DNA of 32,887 nt from Rhodanobacteraceae bacterium (GCA_025350865.1 JANXWZ010000116.1:1-32887), one strand, 5' to 3'. Shown: positions 17,378 to 27,003, counted from the first letter of the stretch. Notes: generated by a model not told the origin, from the sequence alone. Numbers and translations are program-made.

Positions 17378-18748
17378 TCAGGCAACTGCGGCCGTGGCCG
17401 CCGGCTGTCCCACTGTCGGTTGCACTTCAGCGACGGACTCAAGTGCGCCTTGCTCGACCGCTGTTGTCGGCCCGGTTCGCATGATGCGCCGGTATATGAA
17501 GAACACGACCAGGGCGATGGAACTCAGCGTAAATCCGAACCAGAAAGCGATGATGTAACTGTGTGTCCAGCGGATGATGAACCCTGAGATGGCAATGACT
17601 GTGCCGGTGCAAAAGTTCCGCACCAGCGAGACTGTCGAGGTGAAGGAGCCGGTATCGGCTTTGTCCATAGTCTTCCAAAGAATCGCATCCCCCGAGATCT
17701 GCAACGGCAGGAAAAGAAAATACAACATCATAAGAAGGATGAGGCCGTGCAAGTTCGTAACATGGACGGAGCAGAGCGCGAGCGTGAGCATGATCGTCCA
17801 CTGCAGGCAGAGCGCAACGTAGCTTCCGTAGCGGTCGATGAGCCAGCCCGCCGGGTATGAGACACCTACCTGCAGCAACAGGCCCCAGGACATCGCTACG
17901 CCTGTGTCGCCGATAGTCAGATGCAGCTTGGTTTGCGCGTAGAACCACACCCAGGTTTTGAAGATAATGGAGAAGCCATTGAGCAGCGCACATGCAACGA
18001 TCAGGACCAGGATCCGCTTGTCTTGAGTCGCAACCCTGATCGGTTTGAGCAGGTTAAACTTTCCCTCGGCCGGATGGTAGATCGGCGGTTCCTTGATTCG
18101 CCAGAGAGCGATCAACACCATACTCGACATCACGGTGGCGGCGGTGAAGAAGACACGCTTGGGGTGCCCGTCAGCCATCCTTGAGCCGATCCGTGTGGAG
18201 AGAAAGCCGGCTGCGCTAACGACAATGGCGATGATGCCGGAGACTCTAGCCAGCACAGGCTTGGAGGCGCAATCGAGAGCCAGAAGCGGGTAGGTCGAGG
18301 CCTTCATGTCGTTGAAGAAAAAGTACATGAGCATAAGGCAAACTAGCAGCCACTTCTGCGTTGAGATCGCGAATAGTATCAGCGCAACCACAATGAAGGG
18401 CAGGGCCATGAGGACGAATGGTGTCCGCCTGCCCAGCCGGCTTAGACAATGATCACTCTTCCAGGAGAAATACATGACGAGGAAGCTGACAGCCCACAGG
18501 TTCATCGATGCGAGTAGGCCAACGCTGGACTCGCTGACGCCGATGGACTTAAGGCGCAAATTCATCAAAGGCTCCACGATTGTCATGGAGAGTGCCGTGC
18601 CGAAGTGCCCGAAGGTGATCCACCCCACGTTTCGCCACATCAGCGGTCGGTCGGCATAGAAGGTGGCAAGAGGAGTGGAGAGCAACGGGGCCGCAGGCGA
18701 ACCATACTGCGCAATCGGCTCCTGTTGTCCGCTGAGTTCGTCCTGCAT
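17378..18748 (-). CDS. Major facilitator superfamily sugar transporter
   Basis: 456 residues with about twelve hydrophobic helices from residue 40 to 435 and short hydrophilic ends. Helix 2-3 loop has SRLGRRTP, an MFS motif A variant (G-x-x-x-D/R-R-x-G-R-R). The C-terminal tail is Ala/Val/Gln-rich. Start ATG 18748 is supported by GGAGG eight bases upstream. It is placed between the oxidoreductase and the amino-sugar enzymes, as expected of the inner-membrane importer for the sugar the operon consumes. The closest functional class could be a GPH/NagP-like or sialate/uronide permease; I cannot choose. Confidence 0.87.
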   Translation of the reverse strand: MQDELSGQQEPIAQYGSPAAPLLSTPLATFYADRPLMWRNVGWITFGHFGTALSMTIVEPLMNLRLKSIGVSESSVGLLASMNLWAVSFLVMYFSWKSDHCLSRLGRRTPFVLMALPFIVVALILFAISTQKWLLVCLMLMYFFFNDMKASTYPLLALDCASKPVLARVSGIIAIVVSAAGFLSTRIGSRMADGHPKRVFFTAATVMSSMVLIALWRIKEPPIYHPAEGKFNLLKPIRVATQDKRILVLIVACALLNGFSIIFKTWVWFYAQTKLHLTIGDTGVAMSWGLLLQVGVSYPAGWLIDRYGSYVALCLQWTIMLTLALCSVHVTNLHGLILLMMLYFLFLPLQISGDAILWKTMDKADTGSFTSTVSLVRNFCTGTVIAISGFIIRWTHSYIIAFWFGFTLSSIALVVFFIYRRIMRTGPTTAVEQGALESVAEVQPTVGQPAATAAVA

Positions 18749-18788
18749 GGTTGCTACCTCCGCTGCTGATCGGCCTGCATTGACGTAC

Positions 18789-19883
18789 TTACTTCAGTTC
18801 GTCGAGGCGAACCGGGCGTTTTTCGGTTGCGGACAATTCTGCCGCGAAGCAGAGTCTCGTCGTCTCAAGAGCGTCGCGAGGATTGATGCTTGGGGGCTTT
18901 CCTTCGGCAACGCGACGAACGATGTCGCGGGCCTGATCGTGGGTGTTATGGAAGTAAGCGAAATCGTACTGTGGGTCCCAGGTTTCGTTTTGAACCCATG
19001 CACTCGTTTGACCCCAATCGTTGTCGCCAAACTCCCAGCGCTTGATCGTTCGCGGAAACACGTCCGTTTCGGCAGCACCTTTCTCGCCGCAGATCATGTA
19101 GCGCAACATATGGCCATCACCCGACTGCTGCGAAACTGCGTTCTGTAACGGGTCTCCCTTGAATGTGGCGGCCGGGCCCATCATGAAGGTAAGCTGACTT
19201 ACAGCACCGTTCTTGAAGCGATAGCTGCAGTGGTAGTTGTCGTGGACCTCGTAGTAAGGAATCACGTTTGGGGCACAGGTGGCATACACCTCTTCTACTT
19301 CGTCGCCCACCCACCAGCGAACGAGGTCGACATAGTGACTCAGCTTCTCGCCGAACATTCCGCCGCTTGTCTTCGAAGCGACTCGCCAACTCGAATGCTT
19401 TCCCCACGCACTTGAAATGTACGTGCACTGCGTGTTGAGCACACGGCCCAGCAGATCGCCCTCGATCCAATCTTTAACTGTGGTGTACAGACGTGAATAG
19501 CGAAGTTCGAAGCCAACCTGCAGAAATCCATTGGTGCGCTCCGCGGCCTCAACCATCGCGGTCGCGTCTGCAAGCGTTGTCGCCATTGGCTTTTCGCACA
19601 TGACGGCTTTACCAGCCTCAAGCGCAGCCACGGCCAATTCCTTGTGAGCATTGTTCGATGCCGTGATGAAGACGAGCTTAATCTCTGGATTCCGCAGTAC
19701 CTCGTCAAGCGTTGCGGCGGTGCTCACTGCGAACCCCTGCTTCAGACTTTCCATACGGTCGGCGTTTCGGTCGAAGACGGTGATGCCCCGGACCCACGGG
19801 CAGTCGCGAAGATGCTCAAGGATATGTTGTCCCATTTGTCCGCACCCGAGAATCGCCACCTCGATTGCATTTTCATTCATCAT
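18789..19883 (-). CDS. Gfo/Idh/MocA-family NAD(P)-dependent oxidoreductase
   Basis: 364 residues. The N-terminal Rossmann fold begins VAILGCGQMGQH (about residues 8-20), followed by the family marker CEKPMA (near residue 100) and a C-terminal alpha/beta domain with GGMFGEKLSHYVDL, where the His belongs to the usual catalytic site. Such enzymes oxidise, reduce or epimerise sugars, including amino-sugar and uronate derivatives. Start at ATG 19881-19883 was chosen because GGAGA precedes it by eight bases and ATGA overlaps the stop of the heparinase-like gene; a second ATG follows immediately. Tight coupling suggests it acts on the product of that protein. Confidence 0.9.
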   Translation of the reverse strand: MMNENAIEVAILGCGQMGQHILEHLRDCPWVRGITVFDRNADRMESLKQGFAVSTAATLDEVLRNPEIKLVFITASNNAHKELAVAALEAGKAVMCEKPMATTLADATAMVEAAERTNGFLQVGFELRYSRLYTTVKDWIEGDLLGRVLNTQCTYISSAWGKHSSWRVASKTSGGMFGEKLSHYVDLVRWWVGDEVEEVYATCAPNVIPYYEVHDNYHCSYRFKNGAVSQLTFMMGPAATFKGDPLQNAVSQQSGDGHMLRYMICGEKGAAETDVFPRTIKRWEFGDNDWGQTSAWVQNETWDPQYDFAYFHNTHDQARDIVRRVAEGKPPSINPRDALETTRLCFAAELSATEKRPVRLDELK

Positions 19884-22594
19884 GCTTCCATCTCCGAATC
19901 TCTCATATTGATTGTCGATCTTGAAAAGGAGGCGCGGTGCTGGTTCAAAGTCTTCCAGGCCTCCTCCCCAATGGCTTGCCACTCGTCAAGCCGAAAACCG
20001 TCCATGAGTCGAGGCGTAATCTCACCCTGGCCGTAGATCATGCCTGTCCCGCTCGCGCTGCTATAGGTGATATCAACTGCGGTGGTGAAGTTGAGTTCGC
20101 TGTTGCCGTGGCGTAATTTGCGAAGCCCCATGGCAACGATGCGCTGAGTCACATCATCCCCAAGCAGGCATTCGCATTCGCAGTCGACGCCCAGAGTAGA
20201 AAACATGCCACTTCCGAATTGAACATGACCGCCTTCCGGCAGGCGCACGGTGCCGTCTATAAGTTCGACACGCCCAGGATATAGACCGAGTGCGACGAGG
20301 AACGAGCCTTCAGTGACAGGCTTGGAAGACTCAAGCCGCCACCGGCGATAGCGTGGAAAGCGTCCGTCGCTAATGTCCTCTTTGCCGGTATTGTTCAGAC
20401 CGTAGATGTATCCCGGAGTCCACGTCGGCTCTTCTACTACGACGCGAGAGGGTTGCCCCTCACCGAGTACCTGAAGAAATATTTCGCCTCGTTCCGAGTC
20501 GTCCAGGCCTTTACTGCCGCCTTTGATACCCGCAATCAGATTCGCCTGACCGCCGGTGAGGCGGTATTGGCCGTCACCGAGGTTTGTCACCGATCCGGAG
20601 CAGTGAAGATGGGTTGCGAACTGTATGGCCCGGTCACCACGAAAGTTATCTGCTAGCAGTATGGTGCTCGTCTTCCGATCGAGGATGAACACTCTGTCTG
20701 CGAACTGCACGCGGAGACTGGGGTCGAGGGCGTGCGTGATGGCGATGTGCAGATAAATGTAGCGCTCATCGATCAGGCAGCGGCGAATCACCCCGGTACT
20801 CTCTGGCGGCACAGCACCATTGAGGTATTGTCCGTTCGTGACTGCTCCGCCGTCTTCAAAGCACATGGTGTTGGTCAATGCGCTGTTGAGACCGTATTGC
20901 CCCATGTTGATGTTGCAGAGAACCGGTGTTCCGTCAATCGTGACATCGAGCGCTCCCATAGCCGGAGCAAACTCTCGATTTTGCGGCATCAGATGAGAGA
21001 CAGCCTGCCTGCCCGCCTTGGGACCGCCACTGATCGAAACTGCCAATGTGTGCTCACCACGGACCGACACAATAAGGTCGCCGACATCTTTCGCGAACAA
21101 TGGCCGGTCAGGGAACGACGCTGCAGGGCCTGATTCCAGTGGAGAATAGAGCAGGTCGAAGATGCCCAGGACGATATCGCCCGTTGCAGCTCTTTCTCTC
21201 TGCACAAAGGCGCGATAGATGGAGTCGATATTGTGGGTGGGGTGAAAACGGCAAAGAAACGCGGAAAGGAAACGGTGCTCGCGTGTGCGCAATCCGCGTT
21301 GCATCTCCTGACTGTTGGGCACTTCAAAGCTGGCGAGAAGCGCTTCCCCCAAATGGTCCAGGAATTCACTGACGTCAAGTTCCGGCCTCTGCCCTCCGAA
21401 GGTATGGGCGGCGGCAAGGTAAAGCACCAGGTGAAAAGGAAAGTACGTTGCCCAGGCGGCCTTCCCGCTGGGCGGAAACAGTGTCAGGCTTTCGCAGAAC
21501 AGGCCATGGAAGAGAGGCAATGCGCTGCGCGCAATCTCAAGATCGCCGTAGAACGCCATGCAGGCAATTGCAGTTCCATTCCATGCGCCCAGCGAGTGTG
21601 GGTCGATGGCTGGACAGCCCATGTAGCCCCGTTGCAACAAGGTGAAGTCGTACATCTTCCCGATGTACTCTTCCGCTTTTGACAAAATCGCGGTGCGCTC
21701 AGCCTCATCAAAAAGGGGTTGCATGTAGTCCCATGCGAGAGCGGTCAGGTAAAGCCGCAGGCTGATGACGCGGTCATTGTCGCCACCCATCAGCAAAGGG
21801 CCCGGACGGCCGCTCCATGTCGGTGTGTGGACGAGTTCGAGAATGCGTTGTTTGGCACGTCCGCCGATTCCAGCGTCGCCAGTCAGGGCATAGAAGAGGC
21901 ACGCTAGCTCCAGCGTTCCCTGGCTACTGTCGGTCAGGAATACGAGTTCCTCGTTGGACAACCGGGTGCGAATGGCTTCGAGCTCGGGCGAACCCTGCCA
22001 GCGCTCACGGACCGATTGCACTTCGTGTGGGGCAAGGAAGATGCTGGGATGGCCCGGCACCGCAGGCCTTAGGGTGCGAGGACTCCGATCGTCTGTTCGG
22101 AGCTCCAGGTAACCGAGTTTGCTCCAGTCCATGCGCTCTCGGTCACGCTCAATAAACTCGATGACGACTTCATTCTCGCCTTGTTGGGCTTCAAACCCGA
22201 AGTCCGCAAAGAGCCTCTCCTCCGCGATCTCCTGAGGGCCGGGCATGGAAAACCAGAGCCCACCTTTGAGCATGCCGTTGACATAGGTTCGCATCATCGG
22301 GACCGCCATCACATTCGTGATGTGGTCAAGGTCCCATGGACCAACGGGGACCCTCTTGCCATCCGGCACGCGGACCATGTCGATCATGGCAGTATGCATG
22401 GGGAAAGACCCCGCTAAGGTTTCGAATCGGCCACGATACAGACCCGCGGGGAGGAAGAGCTGAAGGGTGAGGCGATGTAGATTGGCTTCAATGTCCGTGA
22501 CTCGGCCAGTCATGTCGATCAGGTCGACCACGTCTGACTGTTGGAACCGGGAGGGGATCGGCCTGAGGTAAGCGATGAGATCGCTGTTTTTCAT
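19880..22594 (-). CDS. Heparinase II/III-like polysaccharide lyase or hydrolase, divergent, no signal peptide
   Basis: 904 residues. N-terminal beta-sandwich at about 35-170, then an alpha/alpha-toroid-like helical region about 185-480 (WDYMQPLFDEAER, DPHSLGAWNGTA with His333) and a beta-sandwich about 495-900. This order matches heparinase II/III-type PL proteins. In those, a HxHxDxxSF-type strand supplies catalytic and metal residues; here the corresponding stretch near 531-542 is AVSHLMPQNREF, keeping one histidine but not the canonical motif. No signal peptide is seen, so the protein is predicted cytoplasmic and may act on imported oligosaccharides. GGAGGGAG precedes ATG 22594. ATGA overlap with the Gfo/Idh gene. 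Family membership is by architecture; activity is uncertain. Confidence 0.65.
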   Translation of the reverse strand: MKNSDLIAYLRPIPSRFQQSDVVDLIDMTGRVTDIEANLHRLTLQLFLPAGLYRGRFETLAGSFPMHTAMIDMVRVPDGKRVPVGPWDLDHITNVMAVPMMRTYVNGMLKGGLWFSMPGPQEIAEERLFADFGFEAQQGENEVVIEFIERDRERMDWSKLGYLELRTDDRSPRTLRPAVPGHPSIFLAPHEVQSVRERWQGSPELEAIRTRLSNEELVFLTDSSQGTLELACLFYALTGDAGIGGRAKQRILELVHTPTWSGRPGPLLMGGDNDRVISLRLYLTALAWDYMQPLFDEAERTAILSKAEEYIGKMYDFTLLQRGYMGCPAIDPHSLGAWNGTAIACMAFYGDLEIARSALPLFHGLFCESLTLFPPSGKAAWATYFPFHLVLYLAAAHTFGGQRPELDVSEFLDHLGEALLASFEVPNSQEMQRGLRTREHRFLSAFLCRFHPTHNIDSIYRAFVQRERAATGDIVLGIFDLLYSPLESGPAASFPDRPLFAKDVGDLIVSVRGEHTLAVSISGGPKAGRQAVSHLMPQNREFAPAMGALDVTIDGTPVLCNINMGQYGLNSALTNTMCFEDGGAVTNGQYLNGAVPPESTGVIRRCLIDERYIYLHIAITHALDPSLRVQFADRVFILDRKTSTILLADNFRGDRAIQFATHLHCSGSVTNLGDGQYRLTGGQANLIAGIKGGSKGLDDSERGEIFLQVLGEGQPSRVVVEEPTWTPGYIYGLNNTGKEDISDGRFPRYRRWRLESSKPVTEGSFLVALGLYPGRVELIDGTVRLPEGGHVQFGSGMFSTLGVDCECECLLGDDVTQRIVAMGLRKLRHGNSELNFTTAVDITYSSASGTGMIYGQGEITPRLMDGFRLDEWQAIGEEAWKTLNQHRASFSRSTINMRDSEMEA

Positions 22595-22638
22595 CTTCTC
22601 CCTCCGGCCTTATGTTGCCAATATATTCAAAAGACGAT

Positions 22639-22687
22639 CACGGCGTCGGACTTTGGTCGATACTACTGGCCAATGCCAGACGCCGTG
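22639..22687. other. Inverted repeat between TonB receptor 2 and the heparinase-like gene
   Basis: A 9-bp perfect inverted repeat (CACGGCGTC at 22639-22647 with GACGCCGTG at 22679-22687) around a 31-base loop, in the 120-base gap inside the operon. It could be a partial terminator or an RNA stability/processing hairpin that lets the receptor be made in excess over the downstream enzymes. No T-run follows on either strand. Confidence 0.4.
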
Positions 22688-22714
22688 TCAATTGAGACTT
22701 GCTCTACTGCCGGG

Positions 22715-25700
22715 TTAGAAGTTGTACTTGAGCGCGAACTGAATGTTGCGTGCTCCTTCGGACTTGTTGATCTGACCGATCGTGCCCAGATTCGGGTTGG
22801 TTGTGTTGATGCCATCGCTGTGAGGCGCATCGAGGATCGTGTGGTTGAAGGCGTTGATGAACTCTGCACGGAACTCAAGGTTCTGATGCTCCGTGACAAA
22901 GAACTGCTTGGCGACACTGGCGTCGATGTTCTGCTCCCCTGGGCCGTACACAGAGCTGACCTTGCAGTTGCCGAAAGTCCCTGCACTCGGCTCCTGATAA
23001 GCTGTCGGATCAAACCACCGATACCCGTAAAGCCCATTCCCGATCGTCTGCTTGTGCAGTACGGACGGCGGCTTTACGCAGTTCGGGCGGTCCTGGAACG
23101 AGTTGGTGCCGGAGTGGTCGTCGTTTGAGTTGACCGTGATCGGGAAGCCTCCACGGAAGGTGGGGATCGCGCTTAGCTTCCATCCACCGACCACAGCATC
23201 GGCAGCCTTGTTCATGTGGGCACCGAACTGCTTGCCGCGACCGAAGGGCAGTTCGTAGATCACATATCCGGTAAGCACACCCTTCACGTTGTAGTAGCAG
23301 GCTCCGGTCTCGCCCTTGGGGTCGTAGCTGTTCTGCCACCAGGCACCAGGACCTGAGGATTGAGAACCCTCTCCGAAGAAGCCCTGTGAGTTGGTCATGC
23401 AGCGGGACCAGGAGTAGTTGATGTTATAGGAAAGACCGCGGTTCAGCCGTCCGTCCAGCTGCGTCTGCAAGGCATGGTAGCTCTGATGCGCCTCGGCAAA
23501 TGTGCCGAAGATAAACGCAACCTGGTTGAGGACAGCCTGGTTGTTGGCAAAGTATGGCGATGGGCTGACCACACCAGGCGAACGCAGGATGCCCTGGGTG
23601 AGCAATTGGGCATCGGTCAAGTGCCGCGTTGCCTGTCCAACATAGCCGATCTGGAATGTAGCCAAGGGTGAAAACTCGTGCTGCACAAACAGGCTCCACT
23701 GGCTGGACTTTGCCGGCTGTACGTTCTTGTCCCAGGAGAAGATCACCGCGCCCTTGTAGCAGGCTGCTGCAGCGGTCTGCAAACCAGTGATCGTGCATCC
23801 GCCTGCCGGGAGTGCGATTGGGGTAAAGCCCTGATCCAGCGTCGTTGTCGGATAAGCAAGGCTAGTGTAGTTGGCGCTGGCTGTAGCCGGTTGTGGCGGG
23901 TTCTGCGGCAGGCGCAGCCCCAGACCCGTACCTTCCATGAACGATGACAGTCCATAGGAAGCGCGAACTACCGTCTTTGGCAATATCTGGTACGCAAGGC
24001 CCAGACGAGGCTGGTAGTTTCCGTAGCCGTTGTAGGAGTTGTAAAGCGAATTGTTCTGGCCGTTCTGACCGGGCTGTTCAAAGACTCCGGTCTGCGGATC
24101 CCAGTTCACCTGCCGGTTGTGCGCCTCGACGAACGGTGTGTGGTTTTCGTAGCGGAGACCGAGGTTCAGCGTCAGCTTCGACGTGACCTTCCAGTCATCC
24201 TGTACGAACCCTGCGAAGACGCTGTTGTTCTGCTCCCACTCGCCGCCGGGGTTGCCTACGCCGATCTGGTTGGGCAGACCGAGAAGGAAGTTCGTCTCTG
24301 GACTTCCGGAGTAGCTGGAATTGAACGAGAAGCTTCCAGCCTGGCCGTTACTGCCATTGAAGAGACCAGTGGTACGAATCCGCCACCCCTGGAATCCGAT
24401 GCGGGTGCTGTGCCTGCCATGTACCCAGCTCACAACATCCGAGTACTGAATGGACGTGTCGTAGTTGTTGGTGATGCTGGCCTTTGTTCCGAAGCCGTTG
24501 ACAAACCCACCACTAAAGCTCATCGCAGGAAGGAAGCTGGTCGTCAGGCCGGGGATATTGAAGAGCGTGCTTGCGTTGCCTGAAAAGTTCGCCGAGGTCT
24601 TGTTCTGTCCGACCTGGACGTAGTTCACTCCAAGGCGTGCATCGTTAGCAAGGCTGGACGAAATCGCGCGTGTGTAGCCGGTAACGAAATTCCACGAATT
24701 CACGATGTTCGAAGTGTTATACCGGTAAGCGACCGAGTTGAGAGCTGGGTTGTCGAAGGTGCTGTAAGAGAAGCGGCCCATCCAGTGATCCTTCTCACTG
24801 GCAGCCCAATCCAGACGCCCGTCGCCCTGATCGGCATTGTTCTTGGTGGCGGTCGTGTTCAATGCGTTCGACTGAAGCGAAGTGTTTATCGGTGTGGGAT
24901 AGAGGTTGGAGTTGAGAATTGCCTGCGCCGCTTTACTGAGCAAGCCGGCAGGAATCTGGTTATTCGGGAAGGGCAAGCCGGTCGCCGGATTGATGATCTT
25001 CTTGCCAGCGGCGACCAGCTCGGAGACATCTCCCGTCCGCTCTTTCGCAGTGAACACCGTAATCAGCGAGGTTGAACTGGGAAAGTCAAAGCGCTCCGCC
25101 TGGTAGTCCGCGAAGAAGAACAGCTTGTCCTTCAGGATTGGGCCGCCAACCGCGCCGCCATACTCATTCCAACGCAGCTTCTGGCGCGGCGCGACGGCAC
25201 CCGGTACCAGCTTCCGGTACCATTCGTTGGCGTTCAACTTGTCGTTGCGGAAGAACTCGAAGACTGTACCGTGAAACTTGTTTGTGCCTTCCTTGATCGA
25301 AGCGCTGATGATTCCGCCCATACAGCTGCCGAAGTCCGCGGTTGCGTTCTGCGTGATGACCCGGACCTCCTGGATCGCATCCGGCTGCGGTGAATACACC
25401 ACGTAGTTGCTTCCCGCGTCGTTGTTATCCATGCCGTCGAGCAGGTAGCTGTTCGCTGTGAAGCGGTTGCCGTTGATCTCGGGACGCGCAACCTGACCCG
25501 CGTTTGGACCGTTCTGAAACCCTGCGGGTTGCGGCGTTACCGCGCCCGGCGTTGTGAGCGTGAATTGGAGGTAATTGCGGCTCGCTAGCGGCAAACTGAC
25601 GTTGGTGCGCGCGTCGAGCACCGAACCGACATCGGTAGTCTCCGTCTGAAGCGACGGCGCCTCGGTGGTGACAGTGACAGTCTCGGTATTGGCTCCGACC

Positions 25701-26059
25701 GTCAGTTGCACGTCCACAGCCGATACCTGGTTCGATTGGAGCTGCACCTCGGAGTTGATTGCCGTCCGAAAGCCTGATGCAGTGACACTGACGCGGTAGT
25801 GACCCACAGGCAATTGCCTGAGAATGTAAAAGCCGTCGTTATTGGTCTTTGCCGGCCAAACGGTTCCTCGATCGATATCGGTTGCCGACACCGCAGCATT
25901 AGGCACAACTTTGCCGAACGGATCGGTGACTATGCCGTTGATTGCGGCGGTGACGTCCTGAGCGCTCGCTCTGAACGGCCATGAGCAAGCCATAACGGCA
26001 AGGCCAATCACTAAGACGGCTAATCGCCTGCACGATGACTGGAAGATGCCTGCTTTCAT
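22715..26059 (-). CDS. Oar-like TonB-dependent outer-membrane receptor 2
   Basis: 1,114 residues. Signal peptide (basic start, hydrophobic VLVIGLAVMAC, cleavage after ASAQ), carboxypeptidase-regulatory-like domain (about 35-120, AINGIVTDPFGKVVPNA), plug domain (about 130-260: NGNRF, YLLDGMDNND, SASIKEGTNKFHG) and a large beta-barrel ending in phenylalanine (KYNF). Start ATG 26059 has AGGAGG eight bases upstream. It is the first gene of the ten-gene minus-strand block, so it is the probable outer-membrane importer for the glycan that block degrades. It belongs to the same broad family as receptor 1 but differs clearly in length and sequence. Confidence 0.93.
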   Translation of the reverse strand: MKAGIFQSSCRRLAVLVIGLAVMACSWPFRASAQDVTAAINGIVTDPFGKVVPNAAVSATDIDRGTVWPAKTNNDGFYILRQLPVGHYRVSVTASGFRTAINSEVQLQSNQVSAVDVQLTVGANTETVTVTTEAPSLQTETTDVGSVLDARTNVSLPLASRNYLQFTLTTPGAVTPQPAGFQNGPNAGQVARPEINGNRFTANSYLLDGMDNNDAGSNYVVYSPQPDAIQEVRVITQNATADFGSCMGGIISASIKEGTNKFHGTVFEFFRNDKLNANEWYRKLVPGAVAPRQKLRWNEYGGAVGGPILKDKLFFFADYQAERFDFPSSTSLITVFTAKERTGDVSELVAAGKKIINPATGLPFPNNQIPAGLLSKAAQAILNSNLYPTPINTSLQSNALNTTATKNNADQGDGRLDWAASEKDHWMGRFSYSTFDNPALNSVAYRYNTSNIVNSWNFVTGYTRAISSSLANDARLGVNYVQVGQNKTSANFSGNASTLFNIPGLTTSFLPAMSFSGGFVNGFGTKASITNNYDTSIQYSDVVSWVHGRHSTRIGFQGWRIRTTGLFNGSNGQAGSFSFNSSYSGSPETNFLLGLPNQIGVGNPGGEWEQNNSVFAGFVQDDWKVTSKLTLNLGLRYENHTPFVEAHNRQVNWDPQTGVFEQPGQNGQNNSLYNSYNGYGNYQPRLGLAYQILPKTVVRASYGLSSFMEGTGLGLRLPQNPPQPATASANYTSLAYPTTTLDQGFTPIALPAGGCTITGLQTAAAACYKGAVIFSWDKNVQPAKSSQWSLFVQHEFSPLATFQIGYVGQATRHLTDAQLLTQGILRSPGVVSPSPYFANNQAVLNQVAFIFGTFAEAHQSYHALQTQLDGRLNRGLSYNINYSWSRCMTNSQGFFGEGSQSSGPGAWWQNSYDPKGETGACYYNVKGVLTGYVIYELPFGRGKQFGAHMNKAADAVVGGWKLSAIPTFRGGFPITVNSNDDHSGTNSFQDRPNCVKPPSVLHKQTIGNGLYGYRWFDPTAYQEPSAGTFGNCKVSSVYGPGEQNIDASVAKQFFVTEHQNLEFRAEFINAFNHTILDAPHSDGINTTNPNLGTIGQINKSEGARNIQFALKYNF

Positions 26060-26212
26060 GCTCTCAACCTCCTGAATTGGTCCCGCAATATTTGAACAGC
26101 CAGACCCTGTATTGACGTATCTGTTCCGTAATTCGAAATTGAAGTTTGTAGTGTGGATTAACTCACTCGAGACTACGTTGCGCTGTCAACCCCCACATGA
26201 GAGGGTTTTTAT
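26060..26212. promoter_or_regulatory. Divergent regulatory interval between TonB receptor 2 operon and iclR
   Basis: 153 bases that must hold the promoters of both divergent units. An AT-rich imperfect palindrome AATTCGAAATT lies near 26130-26140 and is a candidate IclR-type operator. On the minus strand a perfect TTGACA (26189-26184) is present, but no -10 box sits at the right distance, so I do not call a promoter. The iclR start has GAGAGGG about seven bases upstream. Confidence 0.4.
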
Positions 26213-27003
26213 ATGAAAAAAACCTCAACCGCCATGAGCTCAACTTTGCGCAGCCTTGAAGTCCTTGAGCTACTGGCCGAAGAACCCTTCGAACTGTCCT
26301 TCAGTGAGCTTGCAGCACGACTCGAAATTCCAAAGGCGTCGGCGCATCGCCTCTGTACGACGCTGCTCGAAGCCGATCTGATCATGCAGGAACCTGTGAC
26401 CAGGCGCTATATGCTCAGCAGTCACGCCCTGTGGGTTGGCTCAGGCTATCTTCGCCATTCTCCGCTGTACCGAGCTGCTTTTTTCCCATGCAGGAGCTGG
26501 CCCGCCAAATCCCGGACACGGTTCAGCTGGGCGTTCTCGATCAGGGTCATGTTCTGTTCATCCACTCGGTCGGTTACTCCGGTGCGCCTCATGCATTTGC
26601 CGACGTGGGACTGCGCCGTCCACTGAACGCAACCGCCTCCGGCAAGATATTTCTCGCCGGGATGACGACGCAGGACGTCGAAGCCATCATGTCCCGATGC
26701 ACGGAAAAATATACCGGGAGCACCATCACTTCGCTGGCGCGCATGAAACAGGAACTGGGCGAAGTGAAGAAGGCGCGATACGCCCGCAACGTCGAGGAGC
26801 TGCTGCCAGGGTATTGGGTACTGGCCGCAGGGATCGTCGGTCAGGACGAACGAGCGGCCGCTGTCATCAGCATCACGCTGCCTTTGAGCGACTTCTCCCC
26901 GGAGCGGGAGACCGAGGTCGCCGCTCTCATCAAAGAGGCGGCCAGAAAAGCTTCTCTGCAACTTGGTCCAAGCGGCATCTCGCGCGCACTTTCCCAACGA
27001 TGA
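26213..27003 (+). pseudogene. IclR-family transcriptional regulator, frame interrupted at a T6 run
   Basis: The first frame (from ATG 26213) encodes a winged helix-turn-helix (TLRSLEVLELLAE, LSFSELAARLEIPKASAHRLCTTLLEADLI) and the start of the effector-binding domain to about residue 90. From near 26485 the rest of that domain (QLGVLDQGHVLFIHSVGYS, LNATASGKIFLAG, AAAVISITLPL) is in the -1 frame and ends at 27003. Joining them gives about 263 residues, the normal IclR length. The junction falls in T26479-TTT-TTC-26485, so either one T was lost or a -1 ribosomal shift joins the halves. The gene is divergent from the TonB receptor 2 operon and is its likely regulator. Without a shift only a DNA-binding domain is made. 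Confidence 0.85.
26479..26485 (+). other. Candidate -1 ribosomal frameshift heptamer T TTT TTC in iclR
   Basis: In the upstream frame the bases fall exactly as X XXY YYZ (GCT TTT TTC), a known type of -1 slippery site. A -1 slip here yields A-A-F-F-P-M-Q and continues into the effector domain without gap or extra residues. I did not identify a convincing stimulatory stem-loop or an upstream internal Shine-Dalgarno site. Simple loss of one T is the competing explanation. Confidence 0.4.

Noticed and set aside
26184..26189. Perfect TTGACA on the minus strand as the receptor 2 operon promoter
   Set aside because: No acceptable -10 box lies 15-19 bases downstream.
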